Source of the DNA: Paragordius varius
Taxonomy: Eukaryota; Nematomorpha
Reading direction: 5' to 3'
Assembly: GCA_964247055.1 (NCBI GenBank)
Contig: OZ176058.1
Span: 2,294,001 to 2,358,000, forward strand
DNA length: 64,000 nucleotides
Position numbers and translations under genes: made by a program
Shown here: positions 10,501-22,097 of the stretch, in pieces
Layout of the letters: each line of letters starts with the position of its first letter
How positions within the stretch are numbered: the stretch's first letter is position 1
Notes under the pieces: model-generated
What the model was told of the DNA's origin: nothing
Seen by the model: the letters and a program-made list of their open reading frames with translations, nothing else
Databases searched by the model: none

Positions 10501-13500
10501 ATTGTTATTTGTTATTAATTAATAAATATTTTGGAAATTTTAATAAATACAGGTGAAAATGGCGGTTTTTAATAAATGAATAAAATTTCTAATTTTTTGT
10601 TCAACGTTGCTAATTTATTAAATATATTTTTTTAAATTTTTAAGAAAATGATTTTTTTTGTTTTACATTGATAACCAATATATTAAATATAGTTAACATA
10701 TTCCAGCATACAGGTAAAAATGGATGTTACGGTTTTAGGTTTGACATTTTATTTTCATATTTTAACAAACACCTTATGTCACCAAAGATTGAAAATAAGA
10801 TCAAGATATATAAAACATCTATTAAAGTATCTGAATATCGCCAAATATAAATAAATTTATTTAAATTATAAATGGTAATTATACAAAATATTCATAATAT
10901 TATGTTTGAAATTAGCTTCTTCTTATTGATATTAATACAGGTAATTTGTTTCTAATATTGATAAACAATGCGGTGTGCGTTCATGATGATCATATCCAAA
11001 AATTAAATGTAGATAATCCTGAAAATTTCAATCACTATCATTTTCTGGGTATATTCTATCAACTAAAATATAATATAGAAAGGTATTTTTTAATATATTA
11101 GAAAATTGATACCTCGATTCTAGAAGTATTTTCAACATAATTTTAAATATTGAGGGCTAACATTCAATTGAAAGGGAACTAAATAAGGTGGACGTGGCTT
11201 TTTAACAACCAAATTTGCAAAAAAATATTTTTCATGATAAAAAATTCTAAAATAATATTTTTGTTTTTGCGTTTTTGTTCTATCATCCTAAACTATAATG
11301 AAAAACTATTCTTCACCAAAGCAAACAATGTTAGTGTTGCCTGCTTAGTTTTGGAAGTGCTGTTGCATTAGCTTTTGAAAAAAATATTTTTTTATATTTT
11401 CTATTTGACGTCATTGTTTTATATTTATAGTTTGGGATGGTAGAACGAAATATCATTTTTGAATTTTTTATCATGAAGAAAATATTTTTTTGCAAATTTA
11501 GTTGTTAAAAAGCCAAGTCAACCTTATTTTGCCTTTCAAACTTTGAATGTTTTAGCCCTCAATATTTAAAATGTTGAAAATACTTATAGAATCCAGGTAT
11601 CAATTTTTTAATATATTTAAAATACCTTTCTATCTTATATTTTAGTTGATAGAATATACCCAGAAAATGATGGTGATTGAAATTTTCAGAATTATCTACA
11701 TTTAATTTTTGGCTATGATTATCATGAACGCACACCGCATCGTTTATCAATATTAGAAACAAATTACCTGTATTAATATCAATAAGAAGAAGCTAATTTC
11801 AAACATAATATTATGAATATTTTGTATAATTACACATTTATAATTTAAATAAATTTATTTATATTTGGCGATATTCAGATACTTTAATAGATGTTTTATA
11901 TATCTTGATCTTATTTTCAATCTTTGGTGACATAAGGTGTTTGTTAAAATATGAAAATAAAATGTCAAACCTAAAACCGTAACATCCATTTTTACCTGTA
12001 TGCTGGAATATGTTAACTATATTTAATATATTGGTTATCAATGTAAAACAAAAAAATCATTTTCTTAAAAATTTAAAAAAATATATTTAATAAATTAGCA
12101 ACGTTGAACAAAAAATTAGAAATTTTACTCATTTATTAAAAACCGCAATTTCATCTGTATTTATTAAAATTTCCAAAATATTTATTAATTAATAACAAAT
12201 AACAATGATACAAAACACAAAAATGTTAAATTTTTACTTTTATTAAAAACCGCAATTTTCACCTGTATTTATTAAAATTTCCAAAATATATAGTATTTAA
12301 TTACAATTAACAATGAAATACCTAAAAAAAAAACTAAATTTTTACTAAATTTGTTAAAAACCGCAATTTTTACCTGTATTTATCATAATGTCCAAAATAT
12401 ATAGTAATTAATTACAATTAACAATGAAATACCTAAAAAAACAAAAAAAACTAAATTTTTAGTAAATTTATTAAAAACCGCAATTTTTACCTCTATTTAT
12501 AATAAGGTATAAAATATGTATTAATTAATTACAATTAACAATGCAAAACCTAAAAAAACAAAAAAAAAACTAAATTTTTATCAATTTATTAAAAACCGCA
12601 ATTTTTACCTGTAATGTCCAAAATATGTAGTAATTAATTACAACTAACAATGCAAAACCTAAAAAACTAAATTTTTAGTAAATTTATTAAAAACCGCAAT
12701 TTTTACCTGTATTTATTATAATGTCCAAAATATGTAGTAATTAATTACAACTAACAATGCAAAACCTAAAAAACTAAATTTTTATCAATTTATTAAAAAC
12801 CGCAATTTTTACCTCTATTTATTATAATGTCCAAAATATGTAGTAATTATTTACAACTAACAATGCAAAACCTAAAAAACAAAAAAAACTAAATTTTTAG
12901 GAAATTTATTAAAAACCGCAATTTTTACCTGTATTTATTATAATGTCCAAAATATGTAGTAATTATTTACAACTAACAATGCAAAACCTAAAAAACAAAA
13001 AAAACTAAATTTTTAGGAAATTTATTAAAAACCGCAATTTTTACCTGATAAAAATAATGCAAAACATAAAAGTCAAAAATCTATTTAAATTTTCACAAAT
13101 ATATATTTACCTGTGTTATTAGTAATAACAAATATATAAAATTATAATACTAATATTGATTAATACAGGTATTTAGCATGTTGAAAAATATTTATTATTA
13201 ATAAGAATAATTAACATAAAAATCTTAAAATACGTATTTTACTATTTATTAATTTATCAAAGATAAAAACCCACAAAATTCCGCATCTAAATACGTAACA
13301 ACAATATTACAAATGTTAACATAATTTGCTATAATAATCTCAAAATTTAACATTGCAAAATATCCATCAAATTAAAGCCTATGTTAATTCTCACGTCAAT
13401 CTTCTTTCATATGTGTACTACGAAATAATTTCGTGGGTCAGTATTTTACGCTTTTGATAAACCATTTATGTTATTTGGCAGGCAATAAAATTACTTAACA

Positions 13501-16500
13501 TACATTAAAATGCATACTGTATTTATATAAAATTGACTTATGCCTACTTATTTGTTAAATGACCCAAGGATAGAATTCAAAAATTTTCTTTTATTATTCT
13601 TGAGTACTGATCCTTTTATCATTATTTGTTCTTTAAAGTTTAAATGAGATAGTTTTAATCATTGGATTAATAATTTAAAATACCCGAACGGGGGTAATTT
13701 AATTTAATTGTTAAAGATTTTTAAATGTTGATATACATACTTATTTTTATTTCACCCTTGAAAAATTTTAATTTATTCCAAGATAAATTAAGATCAAAAA
13801 TTATTTATATTATTTTATATACAGTAAAAATAAAATTTTGTTTGAAATTTGTATATATAATACTGAAAAAATAATAAATTATGCGCTATAAAGATATATA
13901 TTATATTAATAATGAGTTATATTAGCTGCTCGAAAACACATAATTTATTTTTAGGGTGATTTTTTATTGCTCGCTCGAGGGTCAATTTGAATTTTAAATG
14001 GTAATACTATTTCGTCTGCTTTTTTTTCATTGGTTTATTATCATTCATATTTTGTTTTTACTGTATATGTCCGAGTACATATAATTTTAGGGTGATAAAT
14101 TAATTAGATATGATGAACTTGATTAATAAATAGGGCAGTAATTTTTAAGTTTCAATTGTTTAAAGTTAAAAACATATTCCCACAAATTTATTAGGTTTAT
14201 ACATATATATGTAATATCCTTAAAATGAGAGCTTAAAATAAAAATGATATCATTCTTTATTTGTTATTTCACTAGATATCAATATAATATTCTCATTTAA
14301 TATGTTTTTTAAAGGAAGGGTCGTACTGCGAATAAGCTCATGTATTTTTTTAAATAATTATTTTCAAAATTAAAATTTGGACAATTTCGAATTGGATTTG
14401 AATATGTGGGTAAATACAATGTTACCACGCATGGTATTTTATATTTTATATATATTTGTTAGGAGAATAGATCTATGGGATCAAATGATGAGACAGGTAT
14501 AAATAAATTTTAATTTTACTTATTCATTACAAATTATTAGTCATTTTAAATTTATTAAATTATTTTAAAATAAATAATTAATTTTTATAAATAAATTTTA
14601 ATTTTAGTTATTTACAACAAATAATTATTTTTAAATTTATCAAAATATTTTAAATAATTTCCTTTTTTTATTAATTCTCTTGACTTATATTATATATATG
14701 TAATTTACCATAAACATAATATTAAATGAGCAATCCAAATAACAGGTCTAACTTAATTGAAATTAATTTATCAATAATTTTAATGTTCAAAAATCTTTTA
14801 TGGATTGCTTTGAATATTTTTATAATTAGCTGTAAAAATTATAATTCTACGAAAAGAGCATATTTTTAAAAAAACTACCGTACTTTTTAAACTTTGACAC
14901 TTTTAACATAAACTACAATTAAGGTTTTGAAAATATAATTGAGTCCATTACCAATTTACAACTTTGTTACTTATTTATCAACACAAAACGATCAGTTAAA
15001 CTTAAAAATTAAGTTTTAAATAAAATAAATTGCCCAGTTTTAATATTTTGTCCGTAAAATTTCAATTTTACGGTATTTATATAGGTTGCTATAGAATATA
15101 AAATTAATAATATTTTTGTATTTTTTTGCCTTTAATATAAATATTATAAATTTTTGAATTTTTGCAAATTTATTATTAGCCTTTTTTTGCTTATATTATA
15201 AATTATTTTATAGATGAGCAGACGAAAATATTAACAGGGGCAGACGATAATATTGGAGGTGGAGACAATAAATTAACCAAAAATGAAAATAATGATATTT
15301 CCGATTTTGAAAAAGTCACATCTAATACAACAAGTATTTTACGGATATATTTAACTTTATAGTGAATGTGGAAAGAACTATTTATTTTGAGTAAAAAAAA
15401 CATTATTTTTGGGGAAAACAGAATTGAATGTAAAAAAAAATTATCAAAATAAAATTATTTTATTTATTATAGCAATTTTTTTGCCTATTTATTATATTTT
15501 AGGCTTATAATTATCCAAATATATACTATTTTTTAATGCATTTATAGTATTTTTTAAAAATATTGGGTTTTAAAAAAATTCGCTTAATACATCATAATAT
15601 CAAACAAAATAATGAATCTAATGTTTTTTAACAAAAATTTTTAATTTAAATAATTACTCATCACCAAACTTAATGTCATTTATTTTTGATTTAAAACAGT
15701 GGTTCCCAAAAGGGGGCGTAGGGCGCAGAAAATCAAAGGGGCGCGAAGCAGAATTAAAAAAAACATTTTGAAGGAATTCAGGGGCGAATTATCAAGATTT
15801 GTCACCGATATGGAAAACTTATTTTAAAAAATGCAGATATAAAGATCTCATTGATTAAGATTTTTATAAATTTATAATATATTTTACATTTCTTTGATAA
15901 TTTGGAGAGGGACCGCGGGAATTTTTATTTTCATTTTGCTGAGGCGTGAACAAAAAAAGGTTTGGATCTGCTTTAAACATTTTGAACATCCGGAAATCTC
16001 CATATTTTTAATATTAAAATTTAATTTGTTTTATGAAGTTATAACGACCAATTCACAAAATTCCGCTACCAATACTTCGCATAAAGCCGAAAAAATTCAA
16101 TCTCTAGAATCATCCAGGCATGATTTAAAAGCAAATGAATCAGATGAATCAGATACCACAGAAACAGCTGATGATGACGACGAAGAAGATGATGAAGATG
16201 GCGATTTATCTAAATATCAACTTGATGTTGACGAGGAAGCGGCGTCATCACCGTGTGATGCAGCGAATTCCACTTCCGGATCTTCCTCAACAGCTGATAG
16301 CAGCGATGATGAGGGCAGTAAGAACCAACAGAGTTCAACGAACTCATCATCATCATCTGGTTCAGAGTCAGATGACGAGTCATCATCACGTGACAGTGAT
16401 GACTCTCACGTGGTAACAGCAGGGGCAGACGATAGAAAACCTGACAAAGAAAATGGCGAACAAAGAACTGTTGTGAAAAGAAAAGGTATATTTATAATAG

Positions 16501-18098
16501 ATGAAAATTTGATGTAATGTATGTGATCATGAATATTATGTGAATTTATCCAAGATTTGATGTTTTTTTTAATTATGGCTTGATTATTAATGAATTGAAA
16601 AGGTTGAAAAAAGCTAAAAGTTGTTACATAAGATTATTAATTAGATTATACTATTAAATATGATTAATTGTAAAGTTAAAAGGCATTTGATTAAAATTCT
16701 TAAAATATTTTACGTTAATTAAAAACATATTGTTTTAATAATACTTTATTCTATATAATATTTAATTGCCTTAACAAATATATATATACTAGCGTGAATC
16801 TCGTGCTGCTACGCAGCCCGAGGAAGTCCTTCGGACTTCTGGGGGGGAGGGGGGGGGTTCGAAGTTTGGATTTGAATGGGTCTACCGGTTTTCCTGTAGA
16901 TCACAAAGCCAGCATTTTCCATTTTTATAAATATATAGATTACCATAAATAATGTTTTAATATCCATATATCTTTTAACATGCTATACATATGATAGATA
17001 CTCCTTACTCAGCAGCTATCATCAAAGAAACGCCTGACTAAAATTTTTGCCTTTTAACAGGCAATACGAAAAATCTTTCTCGAATTTTTACAGTCTCATA
17101 CCGTGGGCAAAAAAATACAATCAAAAAATTATTTTTGTGGACTTTGTTTTTTTTTTGAAAAAAATGGCATTTTACGGGGGGAGCGGGTAAAAAGAGGGCC
17201 TAAATCAAAAAAGTGACTCGACTATGTTCGGTGCAATCGAAAATAAGTAAACAAAAATCATATTTGAAATTTAATGGTCCAACACGTTCTCCAAAAAATT
17301 GACTTAACCCATTTTTCACACGGGGTGGGCCCAAACTGGGGACCTAATTCCAAAAAAGGGCGAAGCTATTGTCGGGGCATTCATTAATGATTAAATTTTT
17401 TCGATGTTTGGATTTGAATGGGTTCACCGGTTTTCCGGAAACAGATCACAAAGTTATATGAAAAATCAGTTTTTAGCGGGTAGCTCCTTACCCAGCAGCT
17501 ATCATCAAATAAACGGTGGACTAAAATTTTTGCCTTTTAACAGGGAATACGTGGAATCTTTATTGAATTTTTACGGTCTCATACCTAGGGCGAAAAATCG
17601 ATTTAAAAAATTATTTTTGTGGACTTTGTTTTTTGAAAAAGGTGGCATTTCACGAGGGGAGCGGGTAAAAAGAGGGCCTAAATCAAAAAAGTGGCTCGAC
17701 TATGTTCGGCGCAATCGAAAATAAGTAAACAAAAATCATATTTGAAATTGAATGGTCCAACACGTTCTCCGGAAAATTGTCTCAAAAACACGATTTTGTG
17801 GACTTCTGTTTTTTTAAAAAAACCCGTTTTTCATACGGGGTGGGCCCGAACTGGGGGCCTATTTCAAAAAAAGGGCGAAGCTATTGTCGGGACATTTATT
17901 AATGATTATATTTTTTTGATATTTGGATTTGATTGGGTCTACCGGTTTTCCTGTACCAGATCACAAAGCCAGCATTTTCCATTTTTATAAATATATAGAT
18001 TATCTAGATTTTTATTCAACTTTTTAACTTTTTTATTAAACTAAAACAAACAATAATACATTATTTCCCCATTAATAATAGTAACTATTACAAAATAT

Positions 18099-18137
<39 letters not shown>

Positions 18138-18546
18138 TCAGAATAATCCACCAAATAATCACAATACAAAAGTCAAAAAAAGCGCCCCCACTGACGACGA
18201 TATATCATCCGCTATGGTGGAATCTGATACAACTGAAGATGATCAAAATAATCATGGTTACTACTAGATTTATTAAATCAAATAAACAATTTTTTTCAAC
18301 TAATTAACTAACTAACATAATTATAAACTTCAACGGCAGGCCGAGATTATTTGATAAAATTGTGTTTTATATAATGCAAATATATCTAAACGATAAAATA
18401 GGGAACGGGCCTTAATTATTCTTTATTATCAAAAATTTAAGTTTTTTTTGCTTATAGTTTTTCCTTCGATTTATTTAGAAGATTCCAAAAGCCAGGAGGA
18501 ATTGATAAAATCCGCTCATAAACGCCTTAAAACCAACCAATCTTAA
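6011..18546 (+). CDS. ZRANB2: ZRANB2-like RNA-binding splicing regulator (10 exons)
   Basis: Nuclear protein whose RanBP2-type zinc fingers bind single-stranded RNA at GGU motifs and influence splice-site choice (family knowledge). Exons: 6011-6063, 6137-6189, 6461-6649, 7694-7770, 8629-8754, 14463-14496, 15214-15333, 16039-16485, 18137-18256, 18479-18546. They total 1287 nt (428 residues), and every junction keeps frame with GT-AG introns. Finger 1 spans residues 12-33 (DWTCTDPQCGNVNF...CNRC) and is split by intron 1. Finger 2 spans 67-86 (DWQCMTCGNVNWARR...C). The linker LAEKSKGLF and the following GGGYNERENVEYVEREESD are family signatures, as is DLSKYQLD at 273-280. The usual RS-rich tail is replaced by an Asp/Glu/Ser-rich, Asn-rich tail. 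Exon 6 (34 nt) and the donor at 18257 (GTTACT) are the weakest calls; reading through that donor would end the protein at TAG 18266-18268. Confidence 0.92.
6650..7693 (+). other. ZRANB2 intron 3 with three decayed echoes of exon 3
   Basis: The 3' end of exon 3 plus its donor (about 6595-6655) recurs three times downstream in the same orientation: 6838-6885 (TTGTAACTCTTCAAAGTTTG, then an AGGT donor-like end), 6960-7020 (shares AATAATT.TAACA and AGAAGAACAGG) and 7166-7226 (weakest). They look like partial tandem duplications of the exon-intron boundary and are not part of my reading frame. The rest of the intron is A+T-rich, ending in an (AT)n tract at 7469-7530. Confidence 0.7.
7469..7530. repeat. 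(AT)n microsatellite
   Basis: About 31 uninterrupted AT dinucleotides in intron 3 of the ZRANB2-like gene. Confidence 0.95.
7771..8628 (+). other. ZRANB2 intron 4
   Basis: A+T-rich intron with short (TA)n tracts near 8366 and 8490. I see no transposon ends or coding signal in it. Confidence 0.6.
9395..10620 (+). repeat. Tandem array in left arm, about ten ~117-bp monomers
   Basis: Successive ACAGGTAAAAATTG-type boundaries fall at about 9511, 9628, 9746, 9862, 9980, 10098, 10215, 10332, 10443 and 10551, so the period is 116-118 bp, with the last units shorter. Each monomer holds a poly-T tract ending in TTTTTTTAGG and, about 60 bases later, TTACAGGTAAAA. In the transcript orientation of the host gene these resemble a 3' and a 5' splice site. 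Confidence 0.9.
11298..11425. other. Unique spacer of the foldback element
   Basis: About 128 bases with no inverted-repeat partner, forming the loop of the predicted hairpin. It contains no open frame of note. Confidence 0.7.
12130..13050 (-). repeat. Tandem array in right arm, inverted, about nine monomers
   Basis: Reverse-complement copies of the left-arm monomer, with boundaries near 12155, 12262, 12370, 12490, 12608, 12707, 12806, 12925 and 13045. Fewer and slightly shorter units account for most of the ~320-bp length difference between the arms, so the two arrays have changed copy number independently. Confidence 0.88.
13733..14005. mobile_element. Diverged TACCATTTACA-family MITE
   Basis: Carries the internal blocks of that family (TTCACCCTTGAA near the left, TGAGTTATATTAG in the middle, AAAACACATAATTTATTTTTAGGGTGA and TTTTAAATGGTA at the right), but the left end is worn. 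Lies in ZRANB2 intron 5 just outside the foldback element. Confidence 0.55.
14497..15213 (+). other. ZRANB2 intron 6 with a donor-proximal tandem duplication
   Basis: The first ~85 bases after exon 6 (from TATAAATAAATTTTAATTTTA) are repeated in diverged form from about 14588 to 14662. Otherwise A+T-rich with no element recognised. Confidence 0.5.
15697..15800. mobile_element. hAT-like terminal fragment
   Basis: CAGTGGTTCCCAAAAGGGGG followed by a run of GGCG blocks resembles the ends of hAT-superfamily elements. No opposite terminus is found, so it looks like a solo or truncated end in ZRANB2 intron 7. Confidence 0.4.
16789..16939 (-). mobile_element. Short Helitron-like element
   Basis: Read on the minus strand it starts TCTATATATTTATAAAAATG after an A and ends with a hairpin (GCTGC-GTA-GCAGC) 12 bases before CTAG followed by T, matching the Helitron pattern (5' TC, 3' hairpin then CTRR, insertion between A and T). 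About 150 bp, therefore non-autonomous. A second hairpin (GAAGTCC-TTC-GGACTTC region) and a G-run lie inside. Confidence 0.5.
16945..17999 (-). mobile_element. Helitron-like element with internal ~450-bp repeats
   Basis: Ends at the right with the same TCTATATATTTATAAAAATG terminus (minus strand), and shares its body with the copy at 52289-53315. Internally a unit of about 450 bp (landmarks: GCGGGTAAAAAGAGGGCCTA, GGGGTGGGCCC.AACTGGGG, CAGCAGCTATCATCAA) is present a little over twice. The open frames in it (17404-17724, 17691-17990) differ between copies and are not preserved as protein. Confidence 0.5.
18102..18134. repeat. (TA)n tract before exon 9
   Basis: The dinucleotide run abuts the 3' splice site of ZRANB2 exon 9 and replaces the usual polypyrimidine tract. 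Confidence 0.85.
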
Positions 18547-20399
18547 TTCTCTGATTTATTAATTATGATAGAAAAAATTTTAACAAACAAATATTAATTA
18601 TGATAATATTTCCATTTTGATACTTTAGTATGCTAGATAGCCTTCAACAAGCCTCTACTATATTACTATTGCAAATCAAGATTTGTAACATTAGTATATT
18701 TGGGCATTTTAGATTATCATGATTTTATTACATAATAAAATTTAGTTTATTTTTAAAGGGTTTAAAATAGTTGTTTGTGCGTTTAATAATTAATTTTGTA
18801 AGATGTAAATATGATACACCTATAAATGAAATTATTAATAATTTGGACATTTTTAACTGATACTTTGTAATGTTTTATTAAATGTTATTTTTATAAATAT
18901 TATTTTGTATAAAACATTGCTTATATTAAGTTTTTATGAGCCTAGTAGAACTAATTTAATCCAAATATTAAATTACAAATATCGTTGATATTAAATTTAT
19001 AAATTTAGATATTTTTGAAAATTATAAAAACATTTAAAAAAACTTTAATAAAAATGCATTTTTTAAAATTCCTTAACATGCGAATAAAACGATATATTTG
19101 ATTAATAAGAACTTGCTAATTTTATATCATTTTATGTTACACAAATAAAGGTTTTATTAACGAAAACGGTAAGTTACAAAGTGTTTTGGCACATTAGTTT
19201 AACAAATTATAATAATTTAATTTATATTAATTCTCATATTAATTTAACTTTTTTTATGTATAGAAATCCACCAAATGCTTAACAAAGAGAGTTGATCCAT
19301 ATTAACAATGTTAAATATATTATCATAATTATAAATTATGCCGATATCATGTATGAATAAAACTTTTTAAATTTTTTAATAATTAATTAAATGTACTAAC
19401 AATTAATCAGTGTGGGTTTATTATGTAAAAGATCTATTTAAAATATTGAGTTTGATTGGAAAATGGTAAGGTTAAGGAAGTATAAATATAGTAATTTGTT
19501 TTTAATAAAGAGTTGTTTATCGTTTTTGATAATTAAATTTTAACCAAAACAACTTTTAGTAGGCTTCTTTTTTAGTAAAAATAAAATAGTCATAACCGAT
19601 ATTCTAATTTACTAATAAAAATATTAGAGAGATAGAGTTGATTATAAACGTGAATGAAACAATTTAATCCTCAAGATAATATTTTAATTTTTAAACCTTC
19701 GAGCAATCGATTATTATTAAAGAGCTATCTAATTTATGATATGATAATATATTTTAAATTAGAAAAACTACATGTCCTCAAATTCACCCTATAACAACAT
19801 TCCTTTGCTTTTCTAAGTTAATCCTTTCTTCTACTGTAACTAAAATGATTTAAAAAAAAGGTGTGAATTAAGACGCAATTTCCTTTTGGGGTAGTTTTAT
19901 ATATCAGAACGATTAAAATTTGAATATCATAGAAAGTAATACAAATGAATCAAGTTAAATTTAAAAATATGCCTCTTAGCCTTTTAGTCGCACTCTACAA
20001 TTTTTTTTAACTTTCTTGCCGCTATTTTATTTTTTATAATTTTTTTTATCGCCAAATCAACAAGCAAATAAATGTATATCATGGTTAAAAAAAGTAATTA
20101 ACTTTTAAAAGCATTTAAAAGTGAAAACCTGTTTAATTCCCTCTATTAAAATTTTTTGTTTTTTTAATCTAAAAAATATCTAAAAATAATTTATCTATCA
20201 AATACTCAAGATATAACTTTTTTTTCATTAATCTTAAATTAAATTTAATAAGAGACTCTAAATGTTTACCAAACTTTTGTGTTTCAAAAATCTTTCAATA
20301 AATTTTTAATTAAAAAAATGAGTTTGATGGGAAAAATTATAATTATGTAAAATATTTAATTAAAATATTAGATTAAAAAATGATGAGGTTAACCCTTGT

Positions 20400-20932
20400 A
20401 CAACGCAATTATTTTTGCCATTTGATTAAAATTCGGGTAGTTATAGATACCCCAAGCTTGTTTAAATACATTTCAACATGGAATAAATTGAAACCATGGC
20501 AAAATTTTGCACTTATATTACATTAATGAACCGAAATATAATAAAAAATCCTTTCGAAAATACTTGATATTACTCATTCAAGGGTAAAATAAAACCCAAA
20601 GGTAAAATATAGCCAACATGACATGTGTACATAAGGAAAATACAAAAATTATTCAAAATACACCTTTTTTCATTACCTATGTTAAATGTGATTTTAATAA
20701 AAAAGTGAAAATAGAATTAAATAAACAATATATATTCAAAAATGTTGTGAAATAGCGTCTAATTAGTTTGATCCGGAACATTTATCCAGATCTAAATTTT
20801 ATTTAGATATTTTGGCCAATTTATATAATTTTTATTAAGATAGAAGTATTTTTAATTAGGACCATTTCTTTTAGTAATTTAAAAATAACTTAGATATTGT
20901 CTGTTAGACAGCCCAATTCGAATCGAAGTGTC
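20400..20932. mobile_element. TTAA-family MITE, diverged
   Basis: Shares with 21286-21831, 43007-43590 and 46865-47376 the order: CCTTCGATT-like left end, GGGGTAGTT..ATACCCC, ATGGAA..A.AACCATGGCAAAATTTTGCACTTATAT, TAGTTTGA, TTTTGGC, and a right end CCCAATTCGAATCGAAGTGT. Its own termini are worn. Confidence 0.6.
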
Positions 20933-21285
20933 AAAGGTAATATTCACGGTAAATTTGCATTATTTTAAATCTAAATATAAACGATATTTTTTTTAAATAA
21001 TGTCAAATATAAATGGCGTCAGAGTAGTTTGTTATAGAATTTTTTATTCAAGACTAAATTTTATTGATATTTCGGCTTATTTTCACAATTTTCAATGATA
21101 AGACCATAAATTTTAATTAGCGTTTCTTTCAGTATTTTTAAAAAATATAATTAAAAGAGTCTGTGGTATTTAGCCACCTCGAGTCTCAAAAAACTTGGAA
21201 GGACCACAAAACATGTTAATTCTGATACATTTTCCCAAAAAATAATTAATCACGATAATTTTTATGTTCAATTTCGTAGTCAGTG

Positions 21286-21831
21286 AACACTTGGATAGAA
21301 CACATTCATTTTAGTCCTTCAATTCGAATTGGTGTAGTTAAATACCCCATACCTGTTTAAAATTAAATTCTCCAAAAAATATGGAAGGAACAAAACCATC
21401 AAAAATCTTGCTCTTATATAAGATAAACCGAATTATATAAAAAAATTTAAAATACTTGATATTACTTATTTTAAGCTAAACCCGAAAAGGTAAAAATTTA
21501 GTCAACGTAACATGTTTGCATTGGTAAAATTAAAAAATATTACAGAATAAACCTCTTTTCCTATTTCTATCAATGTAAGATGTAATTTAAATAAAAAATT
21601 AGCTATAGTTGATATTTTGCAAAAACTTTGTAAAAAATAAATGGCGTCGAAGTAGTTTGACATCGAACTTTTTTTCAAAACAAAATTTCATTTAGATATT
21701 TTGGCATAATCATAATATTTTTATTTGAAAGAAGCATAAATTTTAATTGGGATTGTTTCCTTCAGTAGTTTTCTAAAAATCCTAACTTAGCTTAGGGTAT
21801 TTTGATACCCCAATTCGAATCGAAGTGTTGA
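21286..21831. mobile_element. TTAA-family MITE
   Basis: Left end ACACTTGGATAGAACACATT, right end ATACCCCAATTCGAATCGAAGTGTT. The flanks TGAA and TTGA are one step away from the TTAA target inferred from the 43007-43590 copy. Confidence 0.7.
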
Positions 21832-22097
21832 ATGTATCATGTTTTATATTAATATACAGCTACTGAAGTTAGGCAAAAAACTTTATCTAGTAAAATGACT
21901 CTGCTTTTTCAAAAAAATAAATTTAATATATTATTTATCTACTTTAAAAATTTGATTTTGACAACAAATGGAAAACTTATTATATGTTATGCTCATATTA
22001 TCAAACAATAATTGTGCGGTCCAACCTGTTAAATTTTACCAATAAGAACGACCAAAACTAACATTGCGCTTTTATTACCTAAAAATAAATTGTCGCA

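Larger units (their letters stand above)
8882..13519. mobile_element. Foldback element with 2-kb inverted-repeat arms
   Basis: A 4.6-kb palindromic element in ZRANB2 intron 5. Left arm 8882-11297, spacer 11298-11425, right arm 11426-13519. Outer ends are CAGTATGCATTTTAATG and its complement, flanked on both sides by TA (8880-8881 and 13520-13521), which suits a Tc1/mariner-type TA target. The arms agree over their whole length apart from scattered substitutions and copy number in the internal arrays. Long inverted repeats built from tandem monomers are the architecture of Foldback elements. No transposase frame is visible: a 60-codon open frame appears identically in both arms (10668-10850 and 11859-12041) only because the arms are copies. 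Confidence 0.85.
18547..22097. other. ZRANB2-ZC3H18 intergenic interval
   Basis: About 3.5 kb between two genes on the same strand. It contains a candidate poly(A) signal AATAAA at 18734-18739 for ZRANB2 and two copies of the TTAA-type MITE (20400-20932 and 21286-21831). No coding exons were recognised. Confidence 0.6.

Noticed and set aside
10668-10850. Sixty-codon open frame duplicated exactly at 11859-12041 on the other strand
   Set aside because: The two are mirror copies inside the foldback arms; no initiation context, family likeness or longer frame, so identity reflects arm pairing and not protein selection.
9395-13050. CRISPR-like array of regular repeats
   Set aside because: Period ~117 bp with no distinct unique spacers, in a eukaryotic intron; tandem transposon repeat.
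15894-16038. Extension of ZRANB2 exon 8 upstream through an open frame
   Set aside because: The residues before 16039 are unlike the family; the acceptor TATGAAG at 16038 restores the phase required by exon 7.
17404-17990. Open frames of ~100 codons with Arg/Lys-rich products
   Set aside because: They lie in the internal units of the Helitron-like element, overlap in different frames, and are disrupted in the copy at 52987-53319.
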